A stretch of DNA of 64,000 bases from Tepidimonas aquatica (GCF_007556585.1 NZ_VJNA01000015.1:1-64000), one strand, 5' to 3'. Positions 32,874 through 42,302 are shown, counted from the stretch's first letter. The notes: generated from the sequence alone by a model not told the origin. Translations and numbers: made by a program.

Positions 32874-34216
32874 GGCTTGCCCGCAGGCGCTGAAGTGGAC
32901 GGCGCCGGCACCAACACCCGCGCCGGCGGCAGCCGCAGCCGGAAGGTCGAACCCCGCCCGACGGTGCTGTCGATCAACAGTTCGCCACCATGGCGCTGCG
33001 CCACATGCTTGACGATGGCCAACCCCAAACCCGTGCCGCCGGTGTCGCGCGAACGGCTGCGGTCCACGCGGTAAAACCGCTCGGTCAGGCGTGGCAGGTG
33101 TTCCGGCGCGATACCGGGGCCATCGTCGCGCACCCAGATTTCCAAGGCTTCGTCGGGCAGCACCGTCCAGCCCAGTGTGATGTGGCCACCCGCCGGCGTG
33201 TACCGCACCGCGTTGCTGGCCAGGTTGCCCAACGCGCTGGCCAGCTCGCTGCCTTGCCCAGCCACCTCTGCGTGCGGGCCGCGCTGCACCTCGATGGTTT
33301 GGCGTCCACCGTGCAGCACATCGGCCAGCGCACGCGCATGGGCAGCTGCCTCCTCCACCAGCGCAGACACCTCCAACCATTGGCTGGCGTCCGGCGGGGG
33401 GCTACCTTCCAGGCGGGACAGGGTCAGCAAGTCCTCCACCAGCGCCTGCATGCGCTGGGCCTGCTGCGCCATCAGCCCAAGGTACTGCTGGCGCTGCGCG
33501 TCGTTCAACGGCAGCGTTTGCAGCGTTTCGATAAACCCTGTGATGACCGTCAGCGGGCTACGGATTTCATGCGAGACATTGGCCACGAAGTCGCGCCGCA
33601 TGGCCTCGGCCAGCTGCAGCGCCGTGACGTCGCGGGTCAGCAACAGACGTCGGCCCTTGGCATAGGGGAAGATTTGCACGGCAATGCGCTGGGGGTGGCC
33701 GGGCCGCGCCTGGCGGCCGTCGATCTCGACCGCTTGCGTGAAGTCACGCTGATTCAGGTACTGAATGAACAGCGGGTCGCGCACCAGGTTGCGGATGCGC
33801 TGGCCCAAGTCGCGCTTGGCGTCAAAGCCCAGGTGCTCACCCGCCATCACATTGCACCACTCGATCGTGCCTTCTTTGCTGAGCAGCACGACCCCGTTGG
33901 GCGAGGCCTGGATGGCCGACAAAAACTCCTGCAAGCGCGCCTGGGCTTTGCGCGCCTTGCGGTTGGCACCTTTGAGGGCGCGGCGCACCCGCGCCACCAG
34001 CTCACCCCAGGCACCGTCCAGCTCGGGGGTGTCACCGGGCTTGGGCTCGCGCAACCATGCCAACACCGCGCGCCAATGGCGGTGGTCCCAGGCTTGCCAC
34101 GCCACGGCCCCGGCCAGCGCCCCCAGCCACGCCATGCCATGCCCGGGCAGGAACAGCCACACCAGCGCGGCGCCGGCGCTGACGCATGCCACCAAAGCGG
34201 TTGTGCGCTGCCACAT
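32834..34216 (-). CDS. phoR: Phosphate-regulon sensor histidine kinase PhoR
   Basis: 460 residues. Two short hydrophobic stretches (about 8-25 and 29-42) anchor it. A linker and PAS domain follow (FLSAIQASPNGVVLLSKEG, about 98-190). The dimerisation/phosphoacceptor helix has H216 in VANVSHEIRSPLTVITGF. The ATPase has LGNLASNAVRYTPAGGHI, DDGPGIA and TGGTGLGLAIVKHV. PhoR reads phosphate supply through the Pst transporter and PhoU and phosphorylates PhoB. It is the last gene of the pst-pho operon, 45 bases after phoB. Confidence 0.95.
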   Translation of the reverse strand: MWQRTTALVACVSAGAALVWLFLPGHGMAWLGALAGAVAWQAWDHRHWRAVLAWLREPKPGDTPELDGAWGELVARVRRALKGANRKARKAQARLQEFLSAIQASPNGVVLLSKEGTIEWCNVMAGEHLGFDAKRDLGQRIRNLVRDPLFIQYLNQRDFTQAVEIDGRQARPGHPQRIAVQIFPYAKGRRLLLTRDVTALQLAEAMRRDFVANVSHEIRSPLTVITGFIETLQTLPLNDAQRQQYLGLMAQQAQRMQALVEDLLTLSRLEGSPPPDASQWLEVSALVEEAAAHARALADVLHGGRQTIEVQRGPHAEVAGQGSELASALGNLASNAVRYTPAGGHITLGWTVLPDEALEIWVRDDGPGIAPEHLPRLTERFYRVDRSRSRDTGGTGLGLAIVKHVAQRHGGELLIDSTVGRGSTFRLRLPPARVLVPAPSTSAPAGKPHEALSAAGATRS

Positions 34217-34261
34217 GCGTGTGGATGATAGCGGCGCCGCTTGAGCGCGGGCTGACTTGCG

Positions 34262-34963
34262 TCAACCGACCGTGGCGGCCGCCGCGCTGAGGCGGTAACC
34301 GGCGCCACGCACCGTCTCGATCATCACGGCCGCCCCGCCCAAACCCTCGCGCAGGCGCTTGATGTGCACATCCACCGTGCGCTCTTCGATGAAGACGTGG
34401 TCACCCCAGACGCGGTCCAACAGCGTGGCGCGGCTGTGCACGCGCTCCGGGTGCTTCATCAAGTAGTGCAGCAGCCGGAATTCGGTGGGGCCAAGCCTGA
34501 GCTCCTGCCCCTGCCACGTCACGCGGTGCGCGGCCGCATCCAGCACCAGCGCACCGATGTGCACCGTATCCGGCACGTTTTCGGGGGCGCGGCGGCGCAG
34601 CACCGCCCGGATGCGCGCGAGCAACTCCTGCGTCGAAAACGGTTTGGTCACGTAGTCATCAGCGCCAGCGTCAAGCCCTTGCACCTTGTCCGACTCTTCG
34701 CTGCGCGCGGTCAGCAGGATGATCGGCACCCCCCGCGTGCGCTCGTCAACACGCCACGCGCGCGCCAGCTGCACGCCGCTTTTGCCGGGCAGCATCCAGT
34801 CGAGCAGCACCACATCGGGCAACACCGCGTCCACCTCGCGCTGCGCCGCCTCGGCGTCGAACACCACCGTCGGCGCAAACCCGTTGTGGCGCAGGTTGAC
34901 GGCGATCAACTCCGCGATCGCCGGTTCGTCTTCCACCACCAGCACGCGAGGCAGCTTTTTCAT
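34262..34963 (-). CDS. phoB: Phosphate-regulon response regulator PhoB
   Basis: 233 residues. The receiver domain has acidic D12, phosphoacceptor D55 in VVLLDWMLPGKSG, and K107 in VTKPFS. The C-terminal OmpR-type winged helix includes GPTEFRLLHYLMKHPERVHS and the recognition-helix region IEERTVDVHIKRLREGL. It binds Pho boxes. The start overlaps the phoU stop by four bases. Confidence 0.97.
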   Translation of the reverse strand: MKKLPRVLVVEDEPAIAELIAVNLRHNGFAPTVVFDAEAAQREVDAVLPDVVLLDWMLPGKSGVQLARAWRVDERTRGVPIILLTARSEESDKVQGLDAGADDYVTKPFSTQELLARIRAVLRRRAPENVPDTVHIGALVLDAAAHRVTWQGQELRLGPTEFRLLHYLMKHPERVHSRATLLDRVWGDHVFIEERTVDVHIKRLREGLGGAAVMIETVRGAGYRLSAAAATVG

Positions 34964-35658
34964 CGCACCACCGTTTCCACTTGCTCCAACGGGGCATGAC
35001 GCACGTCCTGCCCTTTGACGATGTAGATGATCAACTCGCCGATATTTTTGGCGTGGTCACCGATGCGCTCGATGGCTTTGGCCACAAACAACAGATCCAG
35101 GCTCGGCGAAATCGTGCGCGCATCCTCCATCATGAACGTCACCAGCTTGCGCACGAAACCGTTGAACTCCACATCGATGCGGTCGTCGTCGCGCATGATG
35201 GCCAAGGCCTCGTCGACATCCAGCCTGGCCAGCGCGTCCAGCGCGCGCCGCAGCATGCCGGAGGCCAAATCCGCCGCCAAACGCAGCTCCGCCACTGGCA
35301 GACGGCGTGCGTGGCCGCTTTCCGTGATCGACGCTGCCATGCGCGCGATGCGGGCCGCCTCGTCGCCGGCGCGCTCCAGGTTGCCGACCGTTTTCGAAAT
35401 ACCAATCAAAAAGCGCAAATCCCGCGCGGTGGGCTGCCGCCGAGCGATGGTGGTCGATAGGTCGGCGTCGATGCCCAGCTCGAGTTCGTTGATTTCGCGC
35501 TCGACCTGCAGCACCTGCTGGGCGCGCTCGCTGTCCTCGTCGAGCAGCGCTTGCACGGCCCACTGGATCTGTCGCTCCACAAGTCCACCCATTTCCAGCA
35601 CACGGGTGGAAATGGAATTCAGTTCGGCGTCAAATTGGCTGGAAATATGCTTTTCCAT
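34960..35658 (-). CDS. phoU: Phosphate transport regulator PhoU
   Basis: 232 residues with the two helical-bundle repeats of PhoU. It begins MEKHISSQFDAELNSISTRV, and the metal-binding motif appears as NLERAGDEAARIA in the first bundle and AIERIGDHAKNIGEL in the second. PhoU links PstB to PhoR and keeps the kinase off when phosphate is plentiful. It lies 28 bases after pstB and overlaps phoB. Confidence 0.97.
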   Translation of the reverse strand: MEKHISSQFDAELNSISTRVLEMGGLVERQIQWAVQALLDEDSERAQQVLQVEREINELELGIDADLSTTIARRQPTARDLRFLIGISKTVGNLERAGDEAARIARMAASITESGHARRLPVAELRLAADLASGMLRRALDALARLDVDEALAIMRDDDRIDVEFNGFVRKLVTFMMEDARTISPSLDLLFVAKAIERIGDHAKNIGELIIYIVKGQDVRHAPLEQVETVVR

Positions 35659-35686
35659 CGCTGGCTCCTGTTGTCCTGACCGCTGT

Positions 35687-36517
35687 TCAACCAAAGCGGC
35701 CGGTGATGTAGTCCTCGGTCTCCTGACGCTTGGGCCGGGTGAAGATATTGTCGGTGGCGTCGTATTCGATCAGGTCGCCCAGGTACATGTAAGCGGTGTA
35801 GTCCGACACCCGGGCCGCCTGCTGCATGTTGTGCGTGACGATGACGATGGTGTACTTCTCTTTGAGCTGAATCAGCAGCTCCTCGATCTTGGCCGTCGAA
35901 ATCGGGTCCAGCGCCGAACACGGTTCGTCCAGCAGCAGCACATCCGGCTCCAGCGCGATGGCTCGCGCGATCACCAGACGCTGCTGCTGCCCACCCGACA
36001 GGCTCAGCCCGTTGGCGTCGAGCCGGTCCTTGACATCGTCCCACAGCGCCGCGCCGCGCAAGGATTTTTCCACCACCTCGTCGATATAGGCTTTGTTCTT
36101 GACGCCGAGCAGCCGCAAACCGTAGGCGACATTTTCGTAAATCGACTTCGGAAATGGATTGGGCTTTTGAAACACCATCCCGATGCGCCGGCGCAGCTGC
36201 GCGACATTCACACTGCGGTCGTAGATGTTGACGCCCTCGTGCATGATTTCGCCTTCGATGCGGCAGTTGTCGACCAGGTCGTTCATGCGGTTGAAGCAGC
36301 GCAGCAATGTCGATTTGCCGCAACCACTGGGACCGATGAAGGCCACCACGCGGCCTTTTGGAATGCCCATCGAGATGTTGTGCAGCGCGTGCTTGTCGCC
36401 ATACCAGAGGTTGAGGTTGCGTACCTCGAGCGCTTTGGGCAGCGACTCCAGCGGCGGCGCCTGGTGAAACACCGCATGGGTGTGAACAAACGTGGTCTTT
36501 TCGGTGGTCGTATTCAT
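35687..36517 (-). CDS. pstB: Phosphate ABC transporter ATP-binding protein PstB
   Basis: 276 residues. Walker A is GPSGCGKST (62-70), the signature is [19 protein letters not shown], and Walker B is [13 protein letters not shown], followed by the switch His in [16 protein letters not shown]. It powers high-affinity phosphate import through PstC and PstA. Only three bases separate it from pstA. Confidence 0.98.
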   Translation of the reverse strand: MNTTTEKTTFVHTHAVFHQAPPLESLPKALEVRNLNLWYGDKHALHNISMGIPKGRVVAFIGPSGCGKSTLLRCFNRMNDLVDNCRIEGEIMHEGVNIYDRSVNVAQLRRRIGMVFQKPNPFPKSIYENVAYGLRLLGVKNKAYIDEVVEKSLRGAALWDDVKDRLDANGLSLSGGQQQRLVIARAIALEPDVLLLDEPCSALDPISTAKIEELLIQLKEKYTIVIVTHNMQQAARVSDYTAYMYLGDLIEYDATDNIFTRPKRQETEDYITGRFG

Positions 36518-36520
36518 CGT

Positions 36521-38176
36521 TCAAACGCCTTCCAATCCCCGGTATTTTTCACGCAAGTGGTTGCGCAGCTTGATCGCCGCCAGGTTCAGCACCATGATCA
36601 ATATCACCAGCAGCAAGGCGGTGGCATAGACCAGCGGCCGCGCGGCCTCGACGTTGGGGCTTTGGAAGCCAACGTCGTAGATGTGAAAGCCCAGGTGCAT
36701 GAACTTGCGCTCCAGGTGGACAAACGGTGCGTAGCCGTCGATCGGCAGCGAGGGGGCCAGCTTGACCACGCCGACCAGCATCAACGGGGCAACTTCGCCA
36801 GCCGCGCGCGCCACCGCCAGGATCAGGCCGGTCATCATCGCCGGGCTGGCCATCGGCAACACGGTGCGAATCAACGTCTCGGCTTTGGTCGCGCCCAGCG
36901 CCAGGCTGCCCTCACGTACCGAGCGCGGCACACGCGCCAACCCCTCTTCGGTAGCCACGATGACCACCGGCAGCGTCAAAATGGCCAGCGTCAACGACGC
37001 CCACAGCAGCCCCGGCGTGCCAAAGGTTGGGGCCGGCAACGCTTCGGGGTAAAACAGCCGGTCGATGTTGCCGCCCAGCACGTAAACAAAAAACCCCAGA
37101 CCGAATACGCCGTAAACGATCGACGGCACGCCGGCCAGGTTGTTGACCGAGATGCGAATGATGCGAATCAACGGCCCTTGTTTGGCGTATTCGCGCATGT
37201 AGACGGCGGCCATGATGCCAAATGGCGTCACGATGACCGACATCACCAACACCATCGTCACCGTACCAAAGATGGCGGGGAAGATGCCTCCTTCGGTGTT
37301 GGCTTCGCGCGGGTCGTCGGTCAAAAACTCCCAGAATTTGCGCGCGTAGTGCAGCAGCTTGTCCAGCGTGCCCATGGCATTGGGCTGGTAGACATCGGCC
37401 ACTTTGGCCAGCGATACCTCGACGAGGCTGCCGTCGGCCACTTCGGCCACCAGGGTGTCGCGTGCGATGTCCTGACGCAGCGTTTGCAGGCGCTGCTGCA
37501 GCTGGTCGAACTCGGCTTGCAGGGCTTCACGCTGGCGCTGCAACTCGGCGCGCAGCGCGTCGTCGAGTTTGCCTTGCAGCGTGGCCTTGCGCTCGCGCAA
37601 CCGCAACTGCTCGAGCCGGTAGTTGACATCGCCGATATCGTCCTTTTCAAGGCGGTAAATCTCGCGGAACAGCCGTTGCGCACGCTGTACACGCGCCTGC
37701 AGCTCGGGCCATGCTTGTGGCCCTGCGGCCACCACCCGCTCCCCTTCTTTGACCGCCTTGAGGTGGCCGTAAAAATTGCCCCACTCGTGGCGCTCCACCG
37801 TCAGAATGTCCACAGGGTACTGCCACGTCCCCAGCAACGGCAGGGGAAACCAGCGGAAATCCTGTCCGGTCAGGTCGCGGTTGCCCAATTTGATCAGCAC
37901 CCGCTCGACAAATGGGTCATTGGACTCGATGTTGAAACCGGCCTCTTGCAGGCGGCGCAGCGAAACCTCCTCGCGCTCGCGCAGCTCACCGATCACGCGC
38001 ACGGTCTGCGCGCCGTCGCGAAACGTGGTCTCCAGCACCGCCTTGGGCCAGAAATGCGTCAGCCCCCGTGCCGCGGTCATCCACAGCACAAACACCACTG
38101 CCAGCACCGACAACGCCACCGCGCCGGCCGTCATCCAGATCCAGGGCACCCCAGATTTGATCCAGTCTTTCATCAC
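36521..38176 (-). CDS. pstA: Phosphate ABC transporter permease PstA, enlarged form
   Basis: 551 residues against about 300 in E. coli PstA. An N-terminal membrane segment (about 11-33) is followed by a large predicted periplasmic region (about 35-300) that contains a charged coiled coil near 165-245 (RLEQLRLRERKATLQGKLDD and neighbours). The conserved permease domain fills the rest, starting near TVTMVLVMSVIVTPFGIMAA and including the EAA-loop region PRSVREGSLALGATKAETLI. The enlarged type is known in other proteobacteria such as Pseudomonas; the extra part has no assigned job. Confidence 0.93.
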   Translation of the reverse strand: MMKDWIKSGVPWIWMTAGAVALSVLAVVFVLWMTAARGLTHFWPKAVLETTFRDGAQTVRVIGELREREEVSLRRLQEAGFNIESNDPFVERVLIKLGNRDLTGQDFRWFPLPLLGTWQYPVDILTVERHEWGNFYGHLKAVKEGERVVAAGPQAWPELQARVQRAQRLFREIYRLEKDDIGDVNYRLEQLRLRERKATLQGKLDDALRAELQRQREALQAEFDQLQQRLQTLRQDIARDTLVAEVADGSLVEVSLAKVADVYQPNAMGTLDKLLHYARKFWEFLTDDPREANTEGGIFPAIFGTVTMVLVMSVIVTPFGIMAAVYMREYAKQGPLIRIIRISVNNLAGVPSIVYGVFGLGFFVYVLGGNIDRLFYPEALPAPTFGTPGLLWASLTLAILTLPVVIVATEEGLARVPRSVREGSLALGATKAETLIRTVLPMASPAMMTGLILAVARAAGEVAPLMLVGVVKLAPSLPIDGYAPFVHLERKFMHLGFHIYDVGFQSPNVEAARPLVYATALLLVILIMVLNLAAIKLRNHLREKYRGLEGV

Positions 38177-38199
38177 TCAAACGCTCCGTGCACGCGGCG

Positions 38200-40485
38200 T
38201 CAAATGGTTTGGTAGCGCTGGCGCAGGCGCTGGCGCACCAGCTCGGCCAGGGTATTGACGACAAAGGTAAAGCCAAACAGCACCAGTGCCGACAGGAACA
38301 GCAGCCGGTAATGCGTTTCCCCCACGCCAGCTTCGGGCATTTCCACCCCGATGTTGGCCGACAGCGTGCGAAAACCGGTGAATATGCTCCAATCCATCAC
38401 AGCCGTGTTGCCAGTGGCCATCAGCACGATCATCGTTTCGCCCACAGCGCGCCCAAGCCCGATCATGATGGCGGAAAAGATGCCGGGGCTGGCCGTCAGC
38501 AACACCACGCGCGTCAGCGTTTGCCACGGCGTCGCGCCCAGCGCCAGCGAGCCGGTGGTGAGGTGCTTCGGCACCGAAAAAATCGCATCTTCGGCAATCG
38601 AAAAAATCGTCGGCGTCACGGCAAAGCCCATGGCAATGCCCACCACCAGCGAGTTGCGCTGCTCGAACTTGATGCCCGCCACGTTGCTGAGCCAGTTGGG
38701 CATATCGCCGCCGAAGAGCGCTGCCTCGATGGGGTGGCCCAGCGTCAAGCACAGCCACACCTGCAACACGACCACAGGCACCAGCCAAGCCGCCTCCCAC
38801 CCAGGCGGCACACGCAGGCGGACCGCCTCGGGCAGCAATGCAAACAGCCACGCCGCAGCAAAAAACGTCAGCGGAAAAGTGGCGATCGTCAGCAACACGC
38901 CGGCCAGGTTGTTTTCGACAAACGGCGCCAGCCACAAACCCGCCAAAAAGCCCAACACCACGGTGGGCAGCGCCTGCATCACCTCAATGGTGGGTTTGAT
39001 CGCGCCGCGGATCTTGGGTGACATGAAGTACGCGGTGTAAATCGCCCCCAGCAGCGCCAGCGGCACCGCGACGATCATCGCGTAGAAGGCCGCCTTGAGC
39101 GTGCCATAGGTCAATGGCGTCAGGCTGAATTTGGGCTCGAAGTCGGCGTTGGCGGCGGATGACTGCCAGACGTACGCCGGCTCTTCGTAACTTTCGTACC
39201 AGACCTTTTGCCAGGTGGCGTAGAACGACACCTCGGGGTAGTCGTTTTCGACGTGGGCCACGTGCAGCCGGCCCACCGCATCCTCGGCCATGTAGGCGTT
39301 GCCACGCGGCGGGTAGCCGAGATGGGCGATCGGCTGGTCCGATACCTTGCGCTGAAACAGCAACCGCTTGGAGGTGGCAAAGTAGCTGCCGACGTGGCCT
39401 TGTGCATCACCAGCCATAAAACCCTTGCGGTGGTACTCGGGCTCCAGCACCGTCACCGCAGCCGGCATCGGCTTGAAATCGCGAATGTGGGTCAGCTTGA
39501 AGCGCGTACCTTCCTCGCGCACCGGGAACCACTGCGCCAGGTTGCCCCGGTCGGTGCCGACGATGATCGAAAAGCCGCCCGACAGCATCGTCAGCGCCGT
39601 GACGCGCTCGCCCGGCCCGACCAGCTGCACCTTTTCAAGCAGTTGGGGGGCTGACTTGTCGCTGATGTCGTAGCGCCACAGCTCGCGGTCGCCCGACAGC
39701 ACAAACATTTCGCGCTGCTTGAACTCGATCAACACCTCCCGCACCGACGGTGGTGCGGGCTGGATTTCAGCGGCGCTGCCTTGAACCGTTTCCTCACCGG
39801 TGATGGGGTTGCGTTCCACCGCCAAGCCACTGACCCACAGGCGCGCGTCGTCCGTCAATGCGGCCAGCGTGGTGCCGTCGGGGCTGTGCTGCACCGCCAG
39901 CTTCACCAGCGGGCGCTGTTGGGGGTCAATGGCCACCGGCTGCGCACCGGCGGGGTATTCCACCTGCGGCTCGATGACGCGCCGGGCCTCGGCGTCGAAG
40001 CTGGTCTTGAACCCCACTTGAGCCACCAGCGCACGGCCGTCGTCGAGCCCCAGCGCCAGCACGCTGGCCGCGCGGTCGGCAGCCGCTGTCGAACGCACGG
40101 TGCGGCCCGCCGGCAGCGCCAGGGCCATCTCGGCCTGCGGCCGCCCGCTGGCGAAATCGGCAAACACCACGCGGCCGTCGGCTTGCGCGCGCACCAGGGT
40201 TTCGAGCCGCTCGTCCGCCTGCAACAGCACCGCCGGCTGCTGCGCGTTGCCCGGCGCCGGGTACGAGGTCTGCGCATCCACCTTGGGCGGCATGAACAGC
40301 GGCACCACCACGCTGGCCAAGTAAAAAAAGATGGCCGTGATGGCCACGATGACGCCCAGGCCACCGGCTGTCATCAGGCCCTTGAACCAGCGGTCTGTCC
40401 ACAGGCGCCGCCCCATGGCGCGGTCCACGCTTTGGGCCGTCAGGCTGCGGGCCTCGGTGCCGTCGATCGACTGCGTTGAATCCAT
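38200..40485 (-). CDS. pstC: Phosphate ABC transporter permease PstC, enlarged form
   Basis: 761 residues against about 320 in E. coli PstC. After an N-terminal membrane segment (about 36-62) comes a periplasmic insert of roughly 390 residues with repeated beta-rich blocks (QLLEKVQLVGPGERVTALTM, FSIIVGTDRGNLAQWFP) suggesting a propeller-like fold. The permease domain starts near residue 455 (FSLTPLTYGTLKAAFYAMIV) and contains the EAA-type loop PKHLTTGSLALGATPWQTLT. The ATG at 40485 follows an intrinsic terminator by 26 bases. Confidence 0.93.
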   Translation of the reverse strand: MDSTQSIDGTEARSLTAQSVDRAMGRRLWTDRWFKGLMTAGGLGVIVAITAIFFYLASVVVPLFMPPKVDAQTSYPAPGNAQQPAVLLQADERLETLVRAQADGRVVFADFASGRPQAEMALALPAGRTVRSTAAADRAASVLALGLDDGRALVAQVGFKTSFDAEARRVIEPQVEYPAGAQPVAIDPQQRPLVKLAVQHSPDGTTLAALTDDARLWVSGLAVERNPITGEETVQGSAAEIQPAPPSVREVLIEFKQREMFVLSGDRELWRYDISDKSAPQLLEKVQLVGPGERVTALTMLSGGFSIIVGTDRGNLAQWFPVREEGTRFKLTHIRDFKPMPAAVTVLEPEYHRKGFMAGDAQGHVGSYFATSKRLLFQRKVSDQPIAHLGYPPRGNAYMAEDAVGRLHVAHVENDYPEVSFYATWQKVWYESYEEPAYVWQSSAANADFEPKFSLTPLTYGTLKAAFYAMIVAVPLALLGAIYTAYFMSPKIRGAIKPTIEVMQALPTVVLGFLAGLWLAPFVENNLAGVLLTIATFPLTFFAAAWLFALLPEAVRLRVPPGWEAAWLVPVVVLQVWLCLTLGHPIEAALFGGDMPNWLSNVAGIKFEQRNSLVVGIAMGFAVTPTIFSIAEDAIFSVPKHLTTGSLALGATPWQTLTRVVLLTASPGIFSAIMIGLGRAVGETMIVLMATGNTAVMDWSIFTGFRTLSANIGVEMPEAGVGETHYRLLFLSALVLFGFTFVVNTLAELVRQRLRQRYQTI

Positions 40486-40510
40486 ACGATGTCGGGTTGC
40501 GTTGTGCCAA

Positions 40511-40545
40511 CAAAAAGGTGGGCCGCGGCGACCGCCTTGGCCCAC
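40511..40545 (-). terminator. Intrinsic terminator inside the pst operon, upstream of pstC
   Basis: On the minus strand GTGGGCC...GGCCCAC encloses an inner GGCG/CGCC pairing and is followed by CTTTTTG. It sits between the lipoprotein gene and pstC. Partial read-through would give more PstS and lipoprotein than permease. Confidence 0.7.
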
Positions 40546-40575
40546 GCCGTCGCTCGGACAGGGTTGACCGGGTCC

Positions 40576-41214
40576 TCAGCCAGCCCCGCGCAAGGCACGG
40601 AAGCGCTGCATACGCTGCGTGGGCTCACCCTCGGCGTACGAGCGTTTGTCCATCACCCAGACAATGGTGGCGCCGTTAGGCCCAGCACCGATGTCGGTGA
40701 ACGAATAGGGAACCTCCCCGTGCGCCGCAAAGTCGAGCAGCTGCTTCAAATCCCCGAACACGTAGTATCGACCACCTTTGAACACCTCGCCGTAAAAATC
40801 CGCGGCGGGTGCTAACTGGCCGTCGTACACCCGCTCACCCGTGCTGGGCTGGCCATGTTTGACATCATCTTTGGTGATGCCAAACACCACCGTCTGGCCG
40901 CTCGGCCCCGCCCCGATGCGGGTGCGCGTCAGGGCGACCTCGCCGTGGGCCAGGTAATCCTGGTACAGCTTGAAGCTGCCAAACGCGTAGTAGCGGCCGT
41001 CTTCGGGCAACACGACATAAAACTCAGCTGCCTGCTGCGTGCTGGCCGCTGCGGGGGCTGGTGCCGACGCAGGCGACACCGCCGCCGAGGCTGTGGCCGG
41101 GGCCGGCGCTGGGGTGGAGGCGGCCTTCGCTGCAGGCGACTGCCCACCGGGCGCAGCGCACCCCGCCAGCCCGGCCACCAGCGACACCCCTGCGATCCAA
41201 ATACGATTCGACAT
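40576..41214 (-). CDS. Unrecognised lipoprotein with a tandem 54-residue repeat, in the pst operon
   Basis: 212 residues; I do not recognise the family. A lipoprotein signal ends in lipobox LAGC (Cys19), with A and P after the Cys. Residues 25-62 are an Ala/Pro/Ser-rich tether. Two copies of one module follow, at about 64-117 and 139-192 (75-residue period), both showing FY...GRYY.FG..K...D..AHGEV and IGAGP.G.T. The second copy is followed by a charged tail. It lies 13 bases after pstS, so it should be made with the phosphate-binding protein. A periplasmic phosphate-related or envelope role is inference from position only. Confidence 0.85.
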   Translation of the reverse strand: MSNRIWIAGVSLVAGLAGCAAPGGQSPAAKAASTPAPAPATASAAVSPASAPAPAAASTQQAAEFYVVLPEDGRYYAFGSFKLYQDYLAHGEVALTRTRIGAGPSGQTVVFGITKDDVKHGQPSTGERVYDGQLAPAADFYGEVFKGGRYYVFGDLKQLLDFAAHGEVPYSFTDIGAGPNGATIVWVMDKRSYAEGEPTQRMQRFRALRGAG

Positions 41215-41227
41215 GGGGTGCCTCCGC

Positions 41228-42208
41228 TTACTTGCTCAGCTCATCGAGGGCTTTTTTGGCCAGGGTGGCCGGCAGCGGCACAAAGCCGTCTTTGACCACG
41301 ACCATCTGCCCTTGCTGCGACAGCACCATCTTGAAGAACTCGCGCTCCAGCGGCGGCAGCGGCTGGTTGGGCTTTTTGTTGACGTACACGTAGAGGATAC
41401 GCGCCAGCGGGTAGCTGCCATCCACCGTATGCTTTGGATCGGGCTCGACGAACGGTTGGCCCTTCTTCTTCGACAGCGGCAGTGCACGCACGCCCGAGGT
41501 CTTGTAGCCGATGCCCGAGTAACCGATGGCGTTGAGCTGCGTGGCCACCGACTGCACAACCGACGCCGAACCGGGCTGCTCGGCCACGTTGCGCTTGAAG
41601 TCACCCTTGCACAGCGCCACCTCCTTGAAGTAGCCGTAGGTGCCCGACACCGAGTTGCGGCTGTAAAGCGCGATGTCGCGGTTGGCCCACTCACCCGTCA
41701 GCCCAACCTGGCCCCACTTGGTGATGTCGCTGGCGTAGCCGCACTTGCGCGTGCTGGAAAAGATCGCATCGACCTCTTCGATGCTCAGACCCTTGATCGG
41801 GTTGTCTTTGTGCACATAGACCGCCAGCGCGTCGATGGCCACCGGCACCGGGTAAGGTTTGTAGCCGTGTTTTTTCTCGAACGCCTCGACCTCCTTGGCG
41901 GTCATCAGGCGGCTCATCGGGCCGAAGTTGGAGGTGCCCTCGGTCAGCGCCGGCGGCGCGGTGGACGAGCCGGCCCCCTGGATCTGGATGTTGACATTGG
42001 GGTACAGGCGCTTGAACTCCTCGGCCCACAGCGTCATCAGGTTGTTGAGGGTGTCCGAGCCGATGCTGGTGAAGTTGCCCGACACCCCGGCCGCCTTTTC
42101 GTACTTCGGCAGAGCGGGATCGACTTGGGCAGCCTGCGCCATGGCGCTTTGGGCCGTGAAGCCCAACGTGACGATGCCCATCAGGGCCAAAAGTTTGTTC
42201 AGCTTCAT
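41228..42208 (-). CDS. pstS: Phosphate ABC transporter substrate-binding protein PstS
   Basis: 326 residues with a cleavable signal ([20 protein letters not shown], likely cut after AMA). Phosphate-contacting blocks are present: [40 protein letters not shown] and [18 protein letters not shown]. It captures phosphate in the periplasm for PstCAB. The ATG at 42208 is the family start. It heads the operon, and a Pho box lies 76 bases upstream. Confidence 0.97.
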   Translation of the reverse strand: MKLNKLLALMGIVTLGFTAQSAMAQAAQVDPALPKYEKAAGVSGNFTSIGSDTLNNLMTLWAEEFKRLYPNVNIQIQGAGSSTAPPALTEGTSNFGPMSRLMTAKEVEAFEKKHGYKPYPVPVAIDALAVYVHKDNPIKGLSIEEVDAIFSSTRKCGYASDITKWGQVGLTGEWANRDIALYSRNSVSGTYGYFKEVALCKGDFKRNVAEQPGSASVVQSVATQLNAIGYSGIGYKTSGVRALPLSKKKGQPFVEPDPKHTVDGSYPLARILYVYVNKKPNQPLPPLEREFFKMVLSQQGQMVVVKDGFVPLPATLAKKALDELSK

Positions 42209-42268
42209 CCGTGTAACACTCCGATTGCAGGACATGAACCGGCCATCCGTGGGGCGACCGCAGCAGCC

Positions 42269-42274
42269 ATCGTA
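42269..42274 (-). promoter_or_regulatory. Putative pstS -10 element (TACGAT)
   Basis: TACGAT on the minus strand, exactly 10 bases downstream of the Pho box. This is the arrangement of PhoB-activated promoters, in which the box replaces the -35 hexamer. Confidence 0.6.
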
Positions 42275-42284
42275 GGGGCCGTGT

Positions 42285-42302
42285 GTGACGGTTGTGTGAC
42301 AG
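42285..42302 (-). promoter_or_regulatory. Pho box upstream of pstS
   Basis: CTGTCACACAACCGTCAC: two 7-base direct repeats (CTGTCAC, CCGTCAC) separated by 4 bases, very close to the PhoB consensus. It lies upstream of pstS in the gap shared with the divergent ppx gene. Confidence 0.85.

Noticed and set aside
35027-38215. A 1,062-codon open frame on the plus strand across phoU, pstB and pstA
   Set aside because: It spans three clear genes on the other strand and has a composition typical of antisense shadow.
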